Positions 29,801-39,058 of a stretch of 64,000 nucleotides of DNA are shown piece after piece. Both the position numbers and the translations under genes were made by a program. Position 1 is the first letter of the stretch, and each line of letters starts with the position of its first letter. The notes beneath the pieces were generated by a model. It worked only from the letters and a program-made list of their open reading frames with translations, was not told where the DNA came from and searched no databases. The stretch is from Azospirillum formosense (lineage in GTDB: Bacteria; Pseudomonadota; Alphaproteobacteria; Azospirillales; Azospirillaceae), in NCBI RefSeq assembly GCF_040500525.1, contig NZ_CP159402.1, positions 1,239,501 to 1,303,500 on the forward strand. The letters are read 5' to 3'.

Positions 29801-30514
29801 TCAGGCCGCCCGTTCGATCACCAGATCCAGCCAGCGGCGGGAGATCGTCCGGGCCACCGTCTCGGCGGCTGGCAAATGGCGCTCCAGCGCGGCGTCCAGC
29901 CCGTCGAGGACGGCCCGGTTGTGCTCCCGCGAGTCGACGCCGAACTTTTCCGCCCAGCCGCGGACGATGGCGGCGTCGGCCTCCGGGTGGAACTGGAAGG
30001 CGTAGAGGTTGCGGCCAAGCCGGAAGGCCTGACGCATGCAGGCTTCGCTCCAGGCCAGCGGCACGGCACCCTCGGGAAATTCGAAGGTGTCGTAGTGCCA
30101 CTGCACCATGTGCAACTCCGGCCCCAGCCCGCCGAGCAGCGGATCGTCCGAAGCGGCGTTGAACAGCCGGACCGCGCCCACGCCGATTTCCGCCACCGAA
30201 TGGCGGTAGACGCGGGCGCCGAAGGCGCGGGCGGCCAACTGCGCGCCCAGGCAGATGCCAATCACCGGGCGCTCCGCCGCCGCGAAGGCGCGGATCAGCT
30301 CCATGACCTGCGGAAAGTGCGGACCCTGCGCGTCGTTCCAGGCGTCCTGCGGTCCGCCGAGAACCAGCAGCCCGTGATAACCCTCCGGCGTGGCGGGCAG
30401 CGCCTCCCCTTCGTCCGCGGCAATGGTGACCAACGTCGCGCCGAACTCGGCCAGCGCGTCCCCCACGAGTCCGGCGGGGGCGTTTCGGTTGTTCTGAACG
30501 ACCAGGATGCGCAT
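29801..30514 (-). CDS. Class I glutamine amidotransferase (GATase1-like)
   Basis: The 237-residue protein is a free-standing triad glutamine amidotransferase. The nucleophile Cys88 is in GICLGAQ, with His176 and Glu178 in FQFHPEAD. It resembles the GuaA-like/YfeJ group that hydrolyses small gamma-glutamyl compounds. The stop codon is 3 bases from the stop of the cofactor gene on the opposite strand, so the transcripts converge. The ATG at 30514 gives MRILVVQNN, the usual first strand. Confidence 0.85.
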   Translation of the reverse strand: MRILVVQNNRNAPAGLVGDALAEFGATLVTIAADEGEALPATPEGYHGLLVLGGPQDAWNDAQGPHFPQVMELIRAFAAAERPVIGICLGAQLAARAFGARVYRHSVAEIGVGAVRLFNAASDDPLLGGLGPELHMVQWHYDTFEFPEGAVPLAWSEACMRQAFRLGRNLYAFQFHPEADAAIVRGWAEKFGVDSREHNRAVLDGLDAALERHLPAAETVARTISRRWLDLVIERAA

Positions 30515-30668
30515 GGAGGGGCCACGTCGGTGAAAGCGGATGCCCCGTTCATGAGCGGCGGAGGCGGCGAAATCAAGCAGCGCAAGGCGGCTATGCGCAG
30601 CGCCGCGGGACGGCGTAGAGTGCGGGGACGCGAAGGAAGCCTGCAACTTCCCCAGGGAGACGAGATTG

Positions 30669-32186
30669 ATGCTGACCCGGATTCGCACGCTGGCGGGGGC
30701 GGCCGCCCTTGCCGGCACCCTGCTTTTCCCCGCTCTGGCCGCGGCGCAGAACGGCACGGTGACCTTCCTGCATTTCAACGACATCTACGAAATTTCCCCG
30801 GTCAAGGGCCGCGGCGGCTTCGCTCCCCTGATGACGGTTCTGAAGGCGGAGCGGGAGCGCAACGCCGGAGCCCTGACCACGGTCGGCGGCGATTTCCTCT
30901 CCCCATCCCTGCTGTCCGGGACGACGCGGGGGGCGCAGATGCCCGACCTGTTCAACGCCATGGGCGTCGATGTCGTCGGCTTCGGGAATCACGAGTTCGA
31001 CTTCGGCACGGAGGTGCTGAAGGCCCGCATCGCCGAATCGAAATTCCCCTGGGTCGGCACCAACATCGCCGGGCCGGACGGCCAGCCGCTCCCCGGTTCG
31101 GTCGTCACCTGGACGAAGACGGTCGGCGACGTCAAGGTCGGCTTCCTGGGCGTCCTGACTCCGGAAACCGCGCATCTGTCCGGCGGCGGGGCGGAAGCGA
31201 CCTTCACCAACGTGCAGGCCGCGGCGGCCCTGGCGGTGAAGGCGCTGCGCGACGACGAGGCCAACGTCGTCGTGGCGCTGACCCACCAGACCATCGCGGA
31301 GGACCGCGATCTGGCCGTCAAGGTGAAGGGCATCGATCTGCTGCTGGGCGGCCACGACCATGACCCGATCAGTTTCTACGAGGGCTCGACCCTGATCCTG
31401 AAGGCCGGGGCTGACGGCCATTATCTCGGCGTCATCGATCTGGCGGTCAGCACGAAAGCCACCGACAAGGGGCCGGCGACCAGCGTGGCGCCCGCCGGCT
31501 GGCGCTTCGTCAGCACCGCCGGGGTGGCCCCGGACGCCGAGGTCGGGGCCTTGGTCAAGCGCTACACCGACCAGCTCGACGCCACGCTGGCCGGGGTGAT
31601 CGGACGGACGGAGACCGATCTGGACAGCCGCAAGGACGTCGTCCGCTCGCAGGAGACGACGATGGGCAACCTGATCGCCGACGCGCTGCGCGACGGGCTG
31701 AAGGCCGATGTCGCCATCACCAACGGCGGCGGCATCCGCGCCGACACGCTGCACCCGGCGGGAAGCGCGCTGACCCGCAAGGACATCTTCGCGGAGCTGC
31801 CCTTCGGCAACGTCGCCGTGCTGACGCTGCTGTCCGGCGCCGACCTGCTGGCCGCGCTGGAGCATGGCGTGTCGAAGGTGGAGGACAAGGCCGGACGCTT
31901 CCCGCAGGTGTCGGGCCTGACCTTCACCTACGACCCGAAGCTGCCGTCGGGCACCCGCGTGACCGGCGTGACGGTGGGCGGCCAGCCTCTCGACCCCGCC
32001 AAGACCTACCGCGTGGCGACCAACGACTACATGCTGAAGGGCGGCGACGGCTACGCCGCGCTGACCCGGGGCCGGACGGTGGTGGACGCCTCCGGCGCCG
32101 TGCTGATGGCGACGATGGTCATGGATTACGTGGAGGCGAACAAAACCGTCGCCCCGAAGGTCGAAGGCCGCATCGTCGCGAAGTGA
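30669..32186 (+). CDS. Bifunctional metallophosphatase / 5'-nucleotidase, exported
   Basis: The 505-residue periplasmic or surface enzyme has a signal peptide (about 1-25, ALAAAQ). The N-terminal calcineurin-type phosphatase domain carries LHFNDIYEI, GNHEFDFG (near 107) and GGHDHD (near 233). The C-terminal 5'-nucleotidase domain holds TNGGGIRADT (near 355) and the substrate-stacking region near GDGYAAL. Members release phosphate from extracellular nucleotides. ATG at 30669 is preferred over the TTG immediately before it; GGGAGACGAG lies upstream. Confidence 0.9.
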   Translation: MLTRIRTLAGAAALAGTLLFPALAAAQNGTVTFLHFNDIYEISPVKGRGGFAPLMTVLKAERERNAGALTTVGGDFLSPSLLSGTTRGAQMPDLFNAMGVDVVGFGNHEFDFGTEVLKARIAESKFPWVGTNIAGPDGQPLPGSVVTWTKTVGDVKVGFLGVLTPETAHLSGGGAEATFTNVQAAAALAVKALRDDEANVVVALTHQTIAEDRDLAVKVKGIDLLLGGHDHDPISFYEGSTLILKAGADGHYLGVIDLAVSTKATDKGPATSVAPAGWRFVSTAGVAPDAEVGALVKRYTDQLDATLAGVIGRTETDLDSRKDVVRSQETTMGNLIADALRDGLKADVAITNGGGIRADTLHPAGSALTRKDIFAELPFGNVAVLTLLSGADLLAALEHGVSKVEDKAGRFPQVSGLTFTYDPKLPSGTRVTGVTVGGQPLDPAKTYRVATNDYMLKGGDGYAALTRGRTVVDASGAVLMATMVMDYVEANKTVAPKVEGRIVAK

Positions 32187-32199
32187 CCGGAGCGCGCGC

Positions 32200-32234
32200 A
32201 AAAAAACGCCCCTGGACCGGCTGGTCCGGGGGCG
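32200..32234 (-). terminator. Intrinsic terminator of the phasin gene
   Basis: Reading the minus strand, a 12-bp stem (32223-32234 with 32207-32218, one wobble) is followed by a run of seven T. It lies 30 bases past the phasin stop at 32264. Confidence 0.88.
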
Positions 32235-32263
32235 CAAGGCCAGGATGGATCGTTGGTGAAGCG

Positions 32264-32830
32264 TCAGGCGCTGCGGCGAACGTGGCGCGCGGCCCCTTCG
32301 GCCCGCGCGTTCAGCCGCCGCACCGCGTCGTTCGCGGTTTTCGCCGACAGCTCCGAAATCTTGACGCTGCGGTTCAGCAGAAGTTCCATCTCGTCTTTGA
32401 CCATGCTGCTCTGCGCGGCGTAGAGGTCCTGGACGGACCGGCTGCGCATCATCGCGTTGACGCCCTCGGCGTTGCGGGCCATGGCCTCCTGGGCGAAGCT
32501 CATCCATTCGCGCATGATGGACTGCATACCGTCCATCAGCACGGACCCGCACTGCGTCATGACGTCCATGTTCTCGCGGGCCTGCTGGGCGACCTCGCCC
32601 TGGGCCTGCGCGGACAGGCCCATCATGCGGTTGAGCTGGTCGGAAGTCTGTCCGGCGACCTGACCGGCCACCTGGGTCGCCTTTCCCATCATGTCGCTGG
32701 CCGTGTCGGCGCCGCGCTGGGTCGTCTCCGCGGCGGTCTCCGCCATGCGGCGGGTGGTGTCCTCGGCAACATTCCGGCCCTTGGCGGCGGTGTCGCGCGC
32801 GATGGTCTGCGCGTCCTTCTCTGAAGCCAT
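32264..32830 (-). CDS. Phasin family protein
   Basis: The 188-residue protein is almost wholly helical and amphipathic. It is rich in Ala, Met, Gln and Glu and lacks a signal peptide, with a phasin-like core (ENMDVMTQCGSVLMDGMQSI, MREWMSFAQEAMARNAEGVN). Phasins coat polyhydroxybutyrate granules in the cytoplasm. The N-terminal 60 residues contain repeated Ala-Glu-Thr-rich segments. The ATG at 32830 has GGAG 8 bases before it. It ends in a clean terminator, so it is monocistronic. Confidence 0.85.
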   Translation of the reverse strand: MASEKDAQTIARDTAAKGRNVAEDTTRRMAETAAETTQRGADTASDMMGKATQVAGQVAGQTSDQLNRMMGLSAQAQGEVAQQARENMDVMTQCGSVLMDGMQSIMREWMSFAQEAMARNAEGVNAMMRSRSVQDLYAAQSSMVKDEMELLLNRSVKISELSAKTANDAVRRLNARAEGAARHVRRSA

Positions 32831-33196
32831 CTGCCTTGCTCCTGGTTTCGTTCCGTCCGAATCGGACGCTCCCCCCAATTTTTCTTGGATGCCGCGAATT
32901 TTGTGCAGTGCGACACAAGCATCCATATACCATGGTAGCGAAGAATGGTTCCACAACTCTAAAAAATAGTCTTCCCTACTTTTTTGCAGTGATCGTCAAG
33001 TCTCCGCCAGCATTTATTGCAAAGAAATTTTTATCAAATTTCGTGGAATCTTTTCATTGATCCGAAGAAATCGCCACTGCAACGCCATAAGTGAGATGCG
33101 CCGAGCCCGGGCACACCCCAAATTTTGAGGTAAGCAACCCTGAGCCGGTGCGCTGCCCGTCCTGGTCCGACACCGGCCCACCCGCGGAGGATGCCC
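32831..33196. promoter_or_regulatory. AT-rich divergent control region of phasin and ald
   Basis: This 366-base gap is markedly more AT-rich than its surroundings, especially 32930-33070. On the phasin side there is an 18-base inverted repeat, TTGTGCAGTGCGACACAA (32901-32918, TTGTG-N8-CACAA), about 70 bases before the start codon, and a -10-like TATATG further upstream on the minus strand. This could be the operator for a PHB-responsive repressor such as PhaR, but that is a guess. No motif stands out on the ald side. Confidence 0.35.
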
Positions 33197-34315
33197 ATGC
33201 TCATCGGCGTACCGACGGAAATCAAAAACCATGAATACCGCGTCGGGCTGACCCCGGCCTCGGTCGGCGAACTGGTTCTTCACGGACACAGCGTGCTGGT
33301 GCAGGCGGGAGCCGGCGCCGCCATCGGGCTGGACGACGGCCAGTATGAGGCCGCCGGCGCCGAGATCGCCCCGGACGCCGCGACGGTCTTCGCCCGCGCG
33401 GAGATGGTCGTGAAGGTGAAGGAACCCCAGCCGGAGGAATGCGCGATGCTGCGCCGGGGGCAGGTCCTGTTCACCTACCTGCACCTGGCCCCCGATCCCA
33501 AGCAGACCAAGCTGCTGCTGAACTCCGGGGCGGTCGCCATCGCCTACGAGACGGTGACCGATCCCCGCGGCGGCCTGCCGCTCCTGGCGCCGATGAGCGA
33601 GGTGGCCGGCCGCATGTCGGTGCAGGCCGGCGCCCATTGCCTGGAGAAGGCGCAGGGCGGGCGGGGCGTCCTGCTCGGTGGCGTGCCCGGCGTTCCGGCG
33701 GCGAAGGTGGTGGTGCTGGGCGGCGGCGTGGTCGGCACAAACGCCGCCCGCATGGCCATGGGGCTGGAGGCGAAGGTCGTCGTCATCGACCGGTCGCTGC
33801 CCCGCCTGAAGGAGCTGGACCTGCAATTCGGCGCCAAGCTGCAGACGCTCTATTCGACCGTCGACACGATCGAGGAGCATGTGCTCGATGCCGACCTCGT
33901 CATCGGGGCGGTCCTGGTGCCGGGCGCCGAGGCGCCGAAGCTGGTGACCAGGGCGATGGTGAAACGGATGCGGCAGGGCGCCGTGGTGGTGGACGTCGCC
34001 ATCGACCAGGGCGGCTGTTTCGAGACCTCGCGTCCCACCACCCACGCCGAGCCGACCTATCTGGTGGACGGAGTGGTCCATTACTGCGTGGCCAACATGC
34101 CGGGGGCGGTCGCGCGCACCTCGACCTTCGCGCTGAACAACGCCACCCTGCCCTTCACGCTGGCGCTCGCCGACCAGGGCTACCGTGCGGCGCTGGCCCG
34201 CGACCCGCATCTGCGGGCCGGGCTGAACATCCACGCCGGGGCCGTCACCTGCAAGGCGGTGGCCGACGCCCAGGGGCTGGGCCACCAGCCGGCGGAAGAG
34301 GCGCTGCGGCTTTGA
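33197..34315 (+). CDS. ald: Alanine dehydrogenase
   Basis: The 372-residue NAD enzyme interconverts alanine with pyruvate and ammonia. Catalytic and substrate residues fall where the family has them: Arg15 (EYRVG), Lys75 (VKEP), His96 (YLHLA) and Asp269 (AIDQGG). The Rossmann motif [10 protein letters not shown] spans 171-180. An in-frame ATG at 33191 is excluded because GGAGG abuts it; with ATG 33197 the ribosome site is 6 bases away and the N-terminus [11 protein letters not shown] matches the family. Confidence 0.96.
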   Translation: MLIGVPTEIKNHEYRVGLTPASVGELVLHGHSVLVQAGAGAAIGLDDGQYEAAGAEIAPDAATVFARAEMVVKVKEPQPEECAMLRRGQVLFTYLHLAPDPKQTKLLLNSGAVAIAYETVTDPRGGLPLLAPMSEVAGRMSVQAGAHCLEKAQGGRGVLLGGVPGVPAAKVVVLGGGVVGTNAARMAMGLEAKVVVIDRSLPRLKELDLQFGAKLQTLYSTVDTIEEHVLDADLVIGAVLVPGAEAPKLVTRAMVKRMRQGAVVVDVAIDQGGCFETSRPTTHAEPTYLVDGVVHYCVANMPGAVARTSTFALNNATLPFTLALADQGYRAALARDPHLRAGLNIHAGAVTCKAVADAQGLGHQPAEEALRL

Positions 34316-34367
34316 CGAGCGTTGCCGGAGGGGGCGGCCGCGACCGCTCCTTCCGGGGGGATGACTC

Positions 34368-35045
34368 TCAAGCTGACGGCAGCCGCGAGAATCGGAAATC
34401 GCAGTGGCTGGCGCCGCCCGCGAGGGTTTGCGTTCGTTCCAGATGGATGCCACGTGTCGCATAGGCGTCGAAATCGAGACCGCAAAGGTTCGGCAGAAGG
34501 TCCTTGTCGCCGTGCCGGGCCGCGAACTTGCAGAAGCCGCAGGCTCTGTAGTTGATGCCGAACTCGAAATCGTCCCCTGGACCCGGCTCGACGAAGTCGT
34601 AGACGAAATCCTCGGCAAATCGCTCCCGGCGGCTCTTCTCCGCCTGCTCGCGCAGAAACGCCTGATTTTCCGGTGACAGGAACTCACGCCCCGCGGCGAG
34701 ACGCTCCGCCTCGGGAACGGTGAGCAATTGGGCCTTGTAGGCTTCCCGCTCGATATCGCCGATCACCGGCAGCGGCACGCGATGCCGCCGGAGCACGCGG
34801 CTGATGGCCATGAACCCCAGGAGACGCATAAAGAAGTCGCTCATGCGGCTTTCCGCGCCCCCGACATAGGGCATCTGGGCAAGCACGAGACCGAACTCGT
34901 CCATCACCTCCCGCTTGATCCCCTCGATGCCGGACGGATGCACATGCGCGCGCACCATGCCCTCGGCAAGGTCGAGGCGTTGGCGCATGGCTGCTTCCAT
35001 CGCACCGCGATGCTCCTCGTAGAAGGGATGGATGGTCCCGGTCAT
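34368..35045 (-). CDS. L-2-amino-thiazoline-4-carboxylic acid hydrolase-like protein
   Basis: The 225-residue protein matches the ATC hydrolase family. Its C-terminal domain reads [31 protein letters not shown]-like RTQTLAGG and HCDFRF, with Cys169, Cys172, Cys188, His214 and Cys215 as likely conserved residues. In Pseudomonas, ATC hydrolase opens the thiazoline ring on the way to L-cysteine; many homologues have unknown substrates. It is the last gene after a branched-chain-type ABC transporter (63 bases after livM), suggesting that the transported compound is the substrate. Confidence 0.75.
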   Translation of the reverse strand: MTGTIHPFYEEHRGAMEAAMRQRLDLAEGMVRAHVHPSGIEGIKREVMDEFGLVLAQMPYVGGAESRMSDFFMRLLGFMAISRVLRRHRVPLPVIGDIEREAYKAQLLTVPEAERLAAGREFLSPENQAFLREQAEKSRRERFAEDFVYDFVEPGPGDDFEFGINYRACGFCKFAARHGDKDLLPNLCGLDFDAYATRGIHLERTQTLAGGASHCDFRFSRLPSA

Positions 35046-35108
35046 GCGTCCTCTCCCACACTCTCGAAGGCGGTCGGTTTCGTTGGCGGTCGGTCGGCCC
35101 CGGCCGGC

Positions 35109-36092
35109 TCACGGGCGCTTCCCGCCGAACCGGGCGGCGATCTCCCCGACGATGCCGCGGCGGAACAGCAGCACGCAGGCGACGAAGATCACGCCGATCA
35201 CCACCGGCACCGGCAGGTTGCTCGCCGCCAGATAATTCTCCAGCGTCACGACCAGCGCCGCCCCGACCACCGGGCCGAACAGAGTCCCGATGCCGCCCAG
35301 CAGGGTCATCAGCACCACCGCCCCGGACATCTGCCACTGCACGTCGGTCAGGGTGGCGAGCTGGAAGACGATGGCCTTGGTGCCGCCGGCCAGACCGGCC
35401 AGGGTGGCGGACAGGACGAAGGCCATCAGCTTGTAATGGTCGGTGCGGTAGCCGAGCGAGATGGCGCGCGGCTCGTTCTCGCGGATCGCCTTCAAGACCT
35501 GGCCGAAGGGCGAATGGACGGTGCGCCAGATCACCACGAAGCCGAACAGGAAGACCGCCAGAACCGTGTAGTACATCGCCATCGGCTGGCTGAGGTCGAT
35601 GACCCCGAACAGATGGCCGCGCGGCACCGCCTGGATGCCGTCCTCGCCGCCGGTGAACTTGAGCTGCAGGGCCATGAAGAAGACCATCTGCGACAGCGCC
35701 AGCGTGATCATGGCGAAGTAGATGCCCTGCCGCCGGATCGCCAGCGCCCCGAAGGCCAGCCCGAGCGTCGCGGAAAAGGCGGTGCCGAGAAGGATTCCCA
35801 CTTCCGGCGGCAGCCCCCAGACCTTCACCGTGTGGGCGGTGATGTAGGCGGCCCCGCCGAAGAAGGCGGCGTGGCCGAAGCTGAGCAGACCGGCGAAGCC
35901 GATCAGCAGGTTGAAGGCGCAGGCGAACAGCGCGAAGCACAGCACCTTCATCACGAAGACGGGGTACAGCACGTAGGGCGCGGCGATCAGGACCAGCAGC
36001 AGCACCGCGAGCGCCAGCAGGCCCGGCATCGCCGGCCTGCCGGTGGCGGGGGCCGCGGTTTCGCGGCGGACGGCGTCGATCTCGGTCGCCAT
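35109..36092 (-). CDS. livM: Branched-chain amino acid-type ABC transporter permease LivM
   Basis: The 327-residue permease has about nine helices. The LivM signature includes GFAGLLSFGHAAFFGGAAY near 97 and, near the C-terminus, the EAA-like loop KAIRENEPRAISLGYRTD. It starts 3 bases after livH and pairs with it. The cargo of such transporters ranges from branched-chain amino acids to amides, urea and aromatic compounds. Confidence 0.91.
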   Translation of the reverse strand: MATEIDAVRRETAAPATGRPAMPGLLALAVLLLVLIAAPYVLYPVFVMKVLCFALFACAFNLLIGFAGLLSFGHAAFFGGAAYITAHTVKVWGLPPEVGILLGTAFSATLGLAFGALAIRRQGIYFAMITLALSQMVFFMALQLKFTGGEDGIQAVPRGHLFGVIDLSQPMAMYYTVLAVFLFGFVVIWRTVHSPFGQVLKAIRENEPRAISLGYRTDHYKLMAFVLSATLAGLAGGTKAIVFQLATLTDVQWQMSGAVVLMTLLGGIGTLFGPVVGAALVVTLENYLAASNLPVPVVIGVIFVACVLLFRRGIVGEIAARFGGKRP

Positions 36093-36095
36093 GGG

Positions 36096-36983
36096 TCACC
36101 TCTCCCGCCCGAACAGGCCGGCGGGCTTGATCAGCAGCACCACGGCCATGATGACGAAGACGACGATGTTCGACGCCTCCGGATAGAACACCTTCGTCAG
36201 ACCTTCCAACAGCCCCAGGCCGTATCCCGTCAGCACCGCCCCCAGAATCGACCCCATGCCGCCGATCACCACCACGGCGAAGACGACGATGATGAGGTTG
36301 GAGCCCATCAGCGGCGACACCTGATAGATCGGCGCGGCCAGCACGCCGGCCAGCCCGGCCAGCGCGACGCCGAAGCCGTAGGTCGCCGTGATCATCAGCG
36401 GCACATTGATGCCGAAGGCCTGGACCAGCACCGGATTCTCGGTGGCGGCGCGCAGGTAGGCGCCGAGCTTCGTCCGCTCGATGGCGTACCAGGTGGCGAG
36501 GCAGACGACCAGCGAGGCGACGACGACCCAGCCGCGGTAGTTGGGCAGGAACATGAAGCCCAGGTTCTGCCCGCCCTTGAGCGCGTCCGGGATCGGATAG
36601 GGCTGGCCCGACACGCCGTAGAAATGGCGGAAGGCGCCCTCGACGATCAGCGCGAGACCGAAGGTCAGCAGCAGCCCATAGAGATGGTCGAGCTTGTAGA
36701 GACGGCTGAGCAGCGTCTTTTCCAACACCACGCCGAAGGCGCCGACGACCAGCGGCGCCAGCAGCAGCGCCCACCAGTAGCCGATCCCCGCCATGGTCAG
36801 CAGCAGCCACGCCACGAAGGCCCCCAGCATGTAGAGCGCGCCGTGGGCGAAGTTGATGACGTTCAGCATGCCGAAGATGACCGCCAGCCCGAGGCTGAGC
36901 AGCGCGTAGAAGGACCCGTTGATCAGCCCCAGAAGAAGCTGCCCGAACAGCGCCTGGGGCGGGATGCCGAAGATTGTGGACAT
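36096..36983 (-). CDS. livH: Branched-chain amino acid-type ABC transporter permease LivH
   Basis: The 295-residue permease has the LivH-type opening LFGQLLLGLINGSFYALLSL, GMLNVINFAHGALYMLGAF near 47-65 and an EAA loop LRAATENPVLVQAFGINV. It is the partner of LivM. ATG at 36983 is preferred; the upstream extension of the frame is Arg-rich and not typical. It lies 94 bases after the binding protein gene. Confidence 0.91.
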   Translation of the reverse strand: MSTIFGIPPQALFGQLLLGLINGSFYALLSLGLAVIFGMLNVINFAHGALYMLGAFVAWLLLTMAGIGYWWALLLAPLVVGAFGVVLEKTLLSRLYKLDHLYGLLLTFGLALIVEGAFRHFYGVSGQPYPIPDALKGGQNLGFMFLPNYRGWVVVASLVVCLATWYAIERTKLGAYLRAATENPVLVQAFGINVPLMITATYGFGVALAGLAGVLAAPIYQVSPLMGSNLIIVVFAVVVIGGMGSILGAVLTGYGLGLLEGLTKVFYPEASNIVVFVIMAVVLLIKPAGLFGRER

Positions 36984-37077
36984 GTCGCTCGCTTCCGGCC
37001 GTTCTGCGCGGCGGGTGATCGCCCCGGCGTTCCGTGCCCGCATGCGGCGGCGGACGTAACGCCGGGGCGGGCGGGGA

Positions 37078-38292
37078 TCAGCCCGGCAGCTTGCAGCCGC
37101 TTTCCGCCATGGTGGCGAAGGCCTCGTCGCCGGGGATGGTGCGGATGATCTCGTAATAATCCCACGGCCCCTTGGACTCGCTGGGCTTCTTCACGCGGGC
37201 CAGATACATGTCGTGCACCATGCGCCCGTTCGGCAGGATCTTGCCGTTCTTGGCGAACATGTCGTTGACCGGCATCTCCTTCATCTTGGCGGCGACCGTC
37301 GGCCCGTCGTCGGTTCCCGCCGCCTCGACGGCCTTCAGGTAGTGCTTGACCGAGGAATAGCTGCCGGCCTGCACCATGGTCGGCATCTTGCCGGTCTTCG
37401 CCTTGTACTTCTCCGACCAGGCGCGCTTCTCGTCGTCCATGTCCCAATAGAAGCCGGTGGTCAGGACGAGGTCCTGGGCGACCTGGAGCCCCAGCGCGTG
37501 CACGTCCGACAGGAAGATCAGCAGCCCGGCCAGTTTCTGCTGCCCGCTCTGCGTCAGGCCGAATTCCGACGCCTGCTTGATCGAGGTGATGGTGTCGCCG
37601 CCGGCGTTGGCGAGGCCGATGACCTGCGCGCCCGACGACTGCGCCTGCAGCAGGAAGGAGGAGAAGTCCGCCGTGTTCAGCGGCGCCCGCACCGCGCCGA
37701 CGACCGTGCCGCCGGCCTTCTTCACCTGCGCCGCCGTGTCGGTTTCGAGCTGGTGGCCGAAGGCATAGTCGGCGGTCAGGAAGAACCAGCTCTTGCCGCC
37801 CTCCTTCACGATGGCCTGCCCGGTGCCGACGGCCAGCGCGCGGGTGTCGTAGGCCCAATGGAAGCCGGTGGGCGAGCAGGCGTCGCCGGTCAGGCGCGAG
37901 GTCGCCGGCCCCTGCATCAGGAAGATCGTCTTCTTCTCGCGCGTCACCTCCTGCACCGCCAGGGCGACGCCGGAGTTCGGCACGTCGACGATGACGTCCA
38001 CCCCGTCGCGGTCGATCCATTCGCGGGAGAGGTTGGAGCCGATGTCCGGCTTGTTCTGGTGGTCGGCCGCGATCACTTCGATGGGCTTGCCGAGAACCTT
38101 GCCGCCCGCCTCCTCCACCGCCATGCGGACAGCGACCACCGAACCCTCGCCACCCAGATCGGCGTAGAGGCCGGAGCGGTCGTTGAGGACGCCGATCTTC
38201 ACGACGTCGCCGGAGACTTTGCCCTGCTGGGCCTGCGCGGAACCGACGGCCAGCGCGGCAAGCGCCGCTCCGGCAAGCAGACGTGCAATCAT
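37078..38292 (-). CDS. ABC transporter substrate-binding protein (type I, LivJ-like)
   Basis: The 404-residue periplasmic protein has a signal peptide (1-22, GSAQAQ). It is a type I binding protein: VVKIGVLNDRSGLYADLGGE, then VIAADHQNKPDIGSNLSREW, NSGVALAVQEV and TADYAFGHQLE. This longer form is seen for amide, urea or aromatic compound transporters more than for classical LivJ. GGGAGGA stands 5-11 bases before the start. Confidence 0.9.
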   Translation of the reverse strand: MIARLLAGAALAALAVGSAQAQQGKVSGDVVKIGVLNDRSGLYADLGGEGSVVAVRMAVEEAGGKVLGKPIEVIAADHQNKPDIGSNLSREWIDRDGVDVIVDVPNSGVALAVQEVTREKKTIFLMQGPATSRLTGDACSPTGFHWAYDTRALAVGTGQAIVKEGGKSWFFLTADYAFGHQLETDTAAQVKKAGGTVVGAVRAPLNTADFSSFLLQAQSSGAQVIGLANAGGDTITSIKQASEFGLTQSGQQKLAGLLIFLSDVHALGLQVAQDLVLTTGFYWDMDDEKRAWSEKYKAKTGKMPTMVQAGSYSSVKHYLKAVEAAGTDDGPTVAAKMKEMPVNDMFAKNGKILPNGRMVHDMYLARVKKPSESKGPWDYYEIIRTIPGDEAFATMAESGCKLPG

Positions 38293-38335
38293 TCCATTCC
38301 TCCCGGTTCGAATTCGAACGTTTCTGCTTGTTGAT

Positions 38336-39058
38336 TCAGACACCCAGATACGTGTGCAGCTTCTCCATGTTGGCGGCGAGCTGGTTGTTCGGGATCATGT
38401 CCACCACATGACCCTCCTCCATCATGTAATGGCGGTCGGCGATGGTGGCGGCGAAGCGGAAGTTCTGCTCAACCAGCAGGATGGTGAAGCCGCGCTGCTT
38501 GAGCTTGCGCACGGCCACGCCAATCTGTTCGATGATCACCGGGGCCAGCCCTTCCGTCGGCTCGTCGAGAAGGATCATGGTGGCGCCGGTGCGCAGGATG
38601 CGCGCGATGGCCAGCATCTGCTGCTCGCCACCCGACAGGCGGGTGCCCTGGGTCGAGCCGCGGCCCTGGAGGTTGGGGAACAGCTCGTAAATCTGCTGGA
38701 CCGTCATGCCGCCGTCCTTGACGACGGGCGGCAGCGTCAAATTCTCATCGACGCTGAGCGAGGCGAAGATCCCGCGCTCCTCCGGCACATAGCCGATGCC
38801 CAGGCGCGGGATCCTGTGCGGCGCCATGCCGATCAGTTCCTGCCCCTGGAAGCGGATGGAGCCCGTGCGCCTGCCGACGATTCCCATGATGGAACGCATG
38901 GTGGTCGTCTTGCCGGCGCCGTTGCGGCCCAGCAGGGTCACGACCTCGCCCTGGCGGACCTCCAGGTTCACCCCATGCAGGACGTGGCTCTCGCCGTAGA
39001 AGGCCTGGAGATCGGAGACCTCCAGCATCGCGGTCCTCACCGCAGCGCCGTCAGGCAT
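38336..39058 (-). CDS. livF: Branched-chain amino acid-type ABC transporter ATPase LivF
   Basis: The 240-residue ATPase has Walker A GRNGAGKTTT near 44-53, signature LSGGEQQMLAIARIL near 148 and Walker B MILLDEPTEGL. LivF is the second ATPase of such transporters. The ATG at 39058 overlaps the end of livG by 8 bases, indicating coupling; an internal ATG at residue 11 (MLEVSDL) is an alternative start. Confidence 0.92.
   Translation of the reverse strand: MPDGAAVRTAMLEVSDLQAFYGESHVLHGVNLEVRQGEVVTLLGRNGAGKTTTMRSIMGIVGRRTGSIRFQGQELIGMAPHRIPRLGIGYVPEERGIFASLSVDENLTLPPVVKDGGMTVQQIYELFPNLQGRGSTQGTRLSGGEQQMLAIARILRTGATMILLDEPTEGLAPVIIEQIGVAVRKLKQRGFTILLVEQNFRFAATIADRHYMMEEGHVVDMIPNNQLAANMEKLHTYLGV

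Noticed and set aside
34728..37148. An 806-codon plus-strand frame over the liv genes
   Set aside because: It is antisense to livM and livH, with the same His/Gln/Asp-rich shadow composition.
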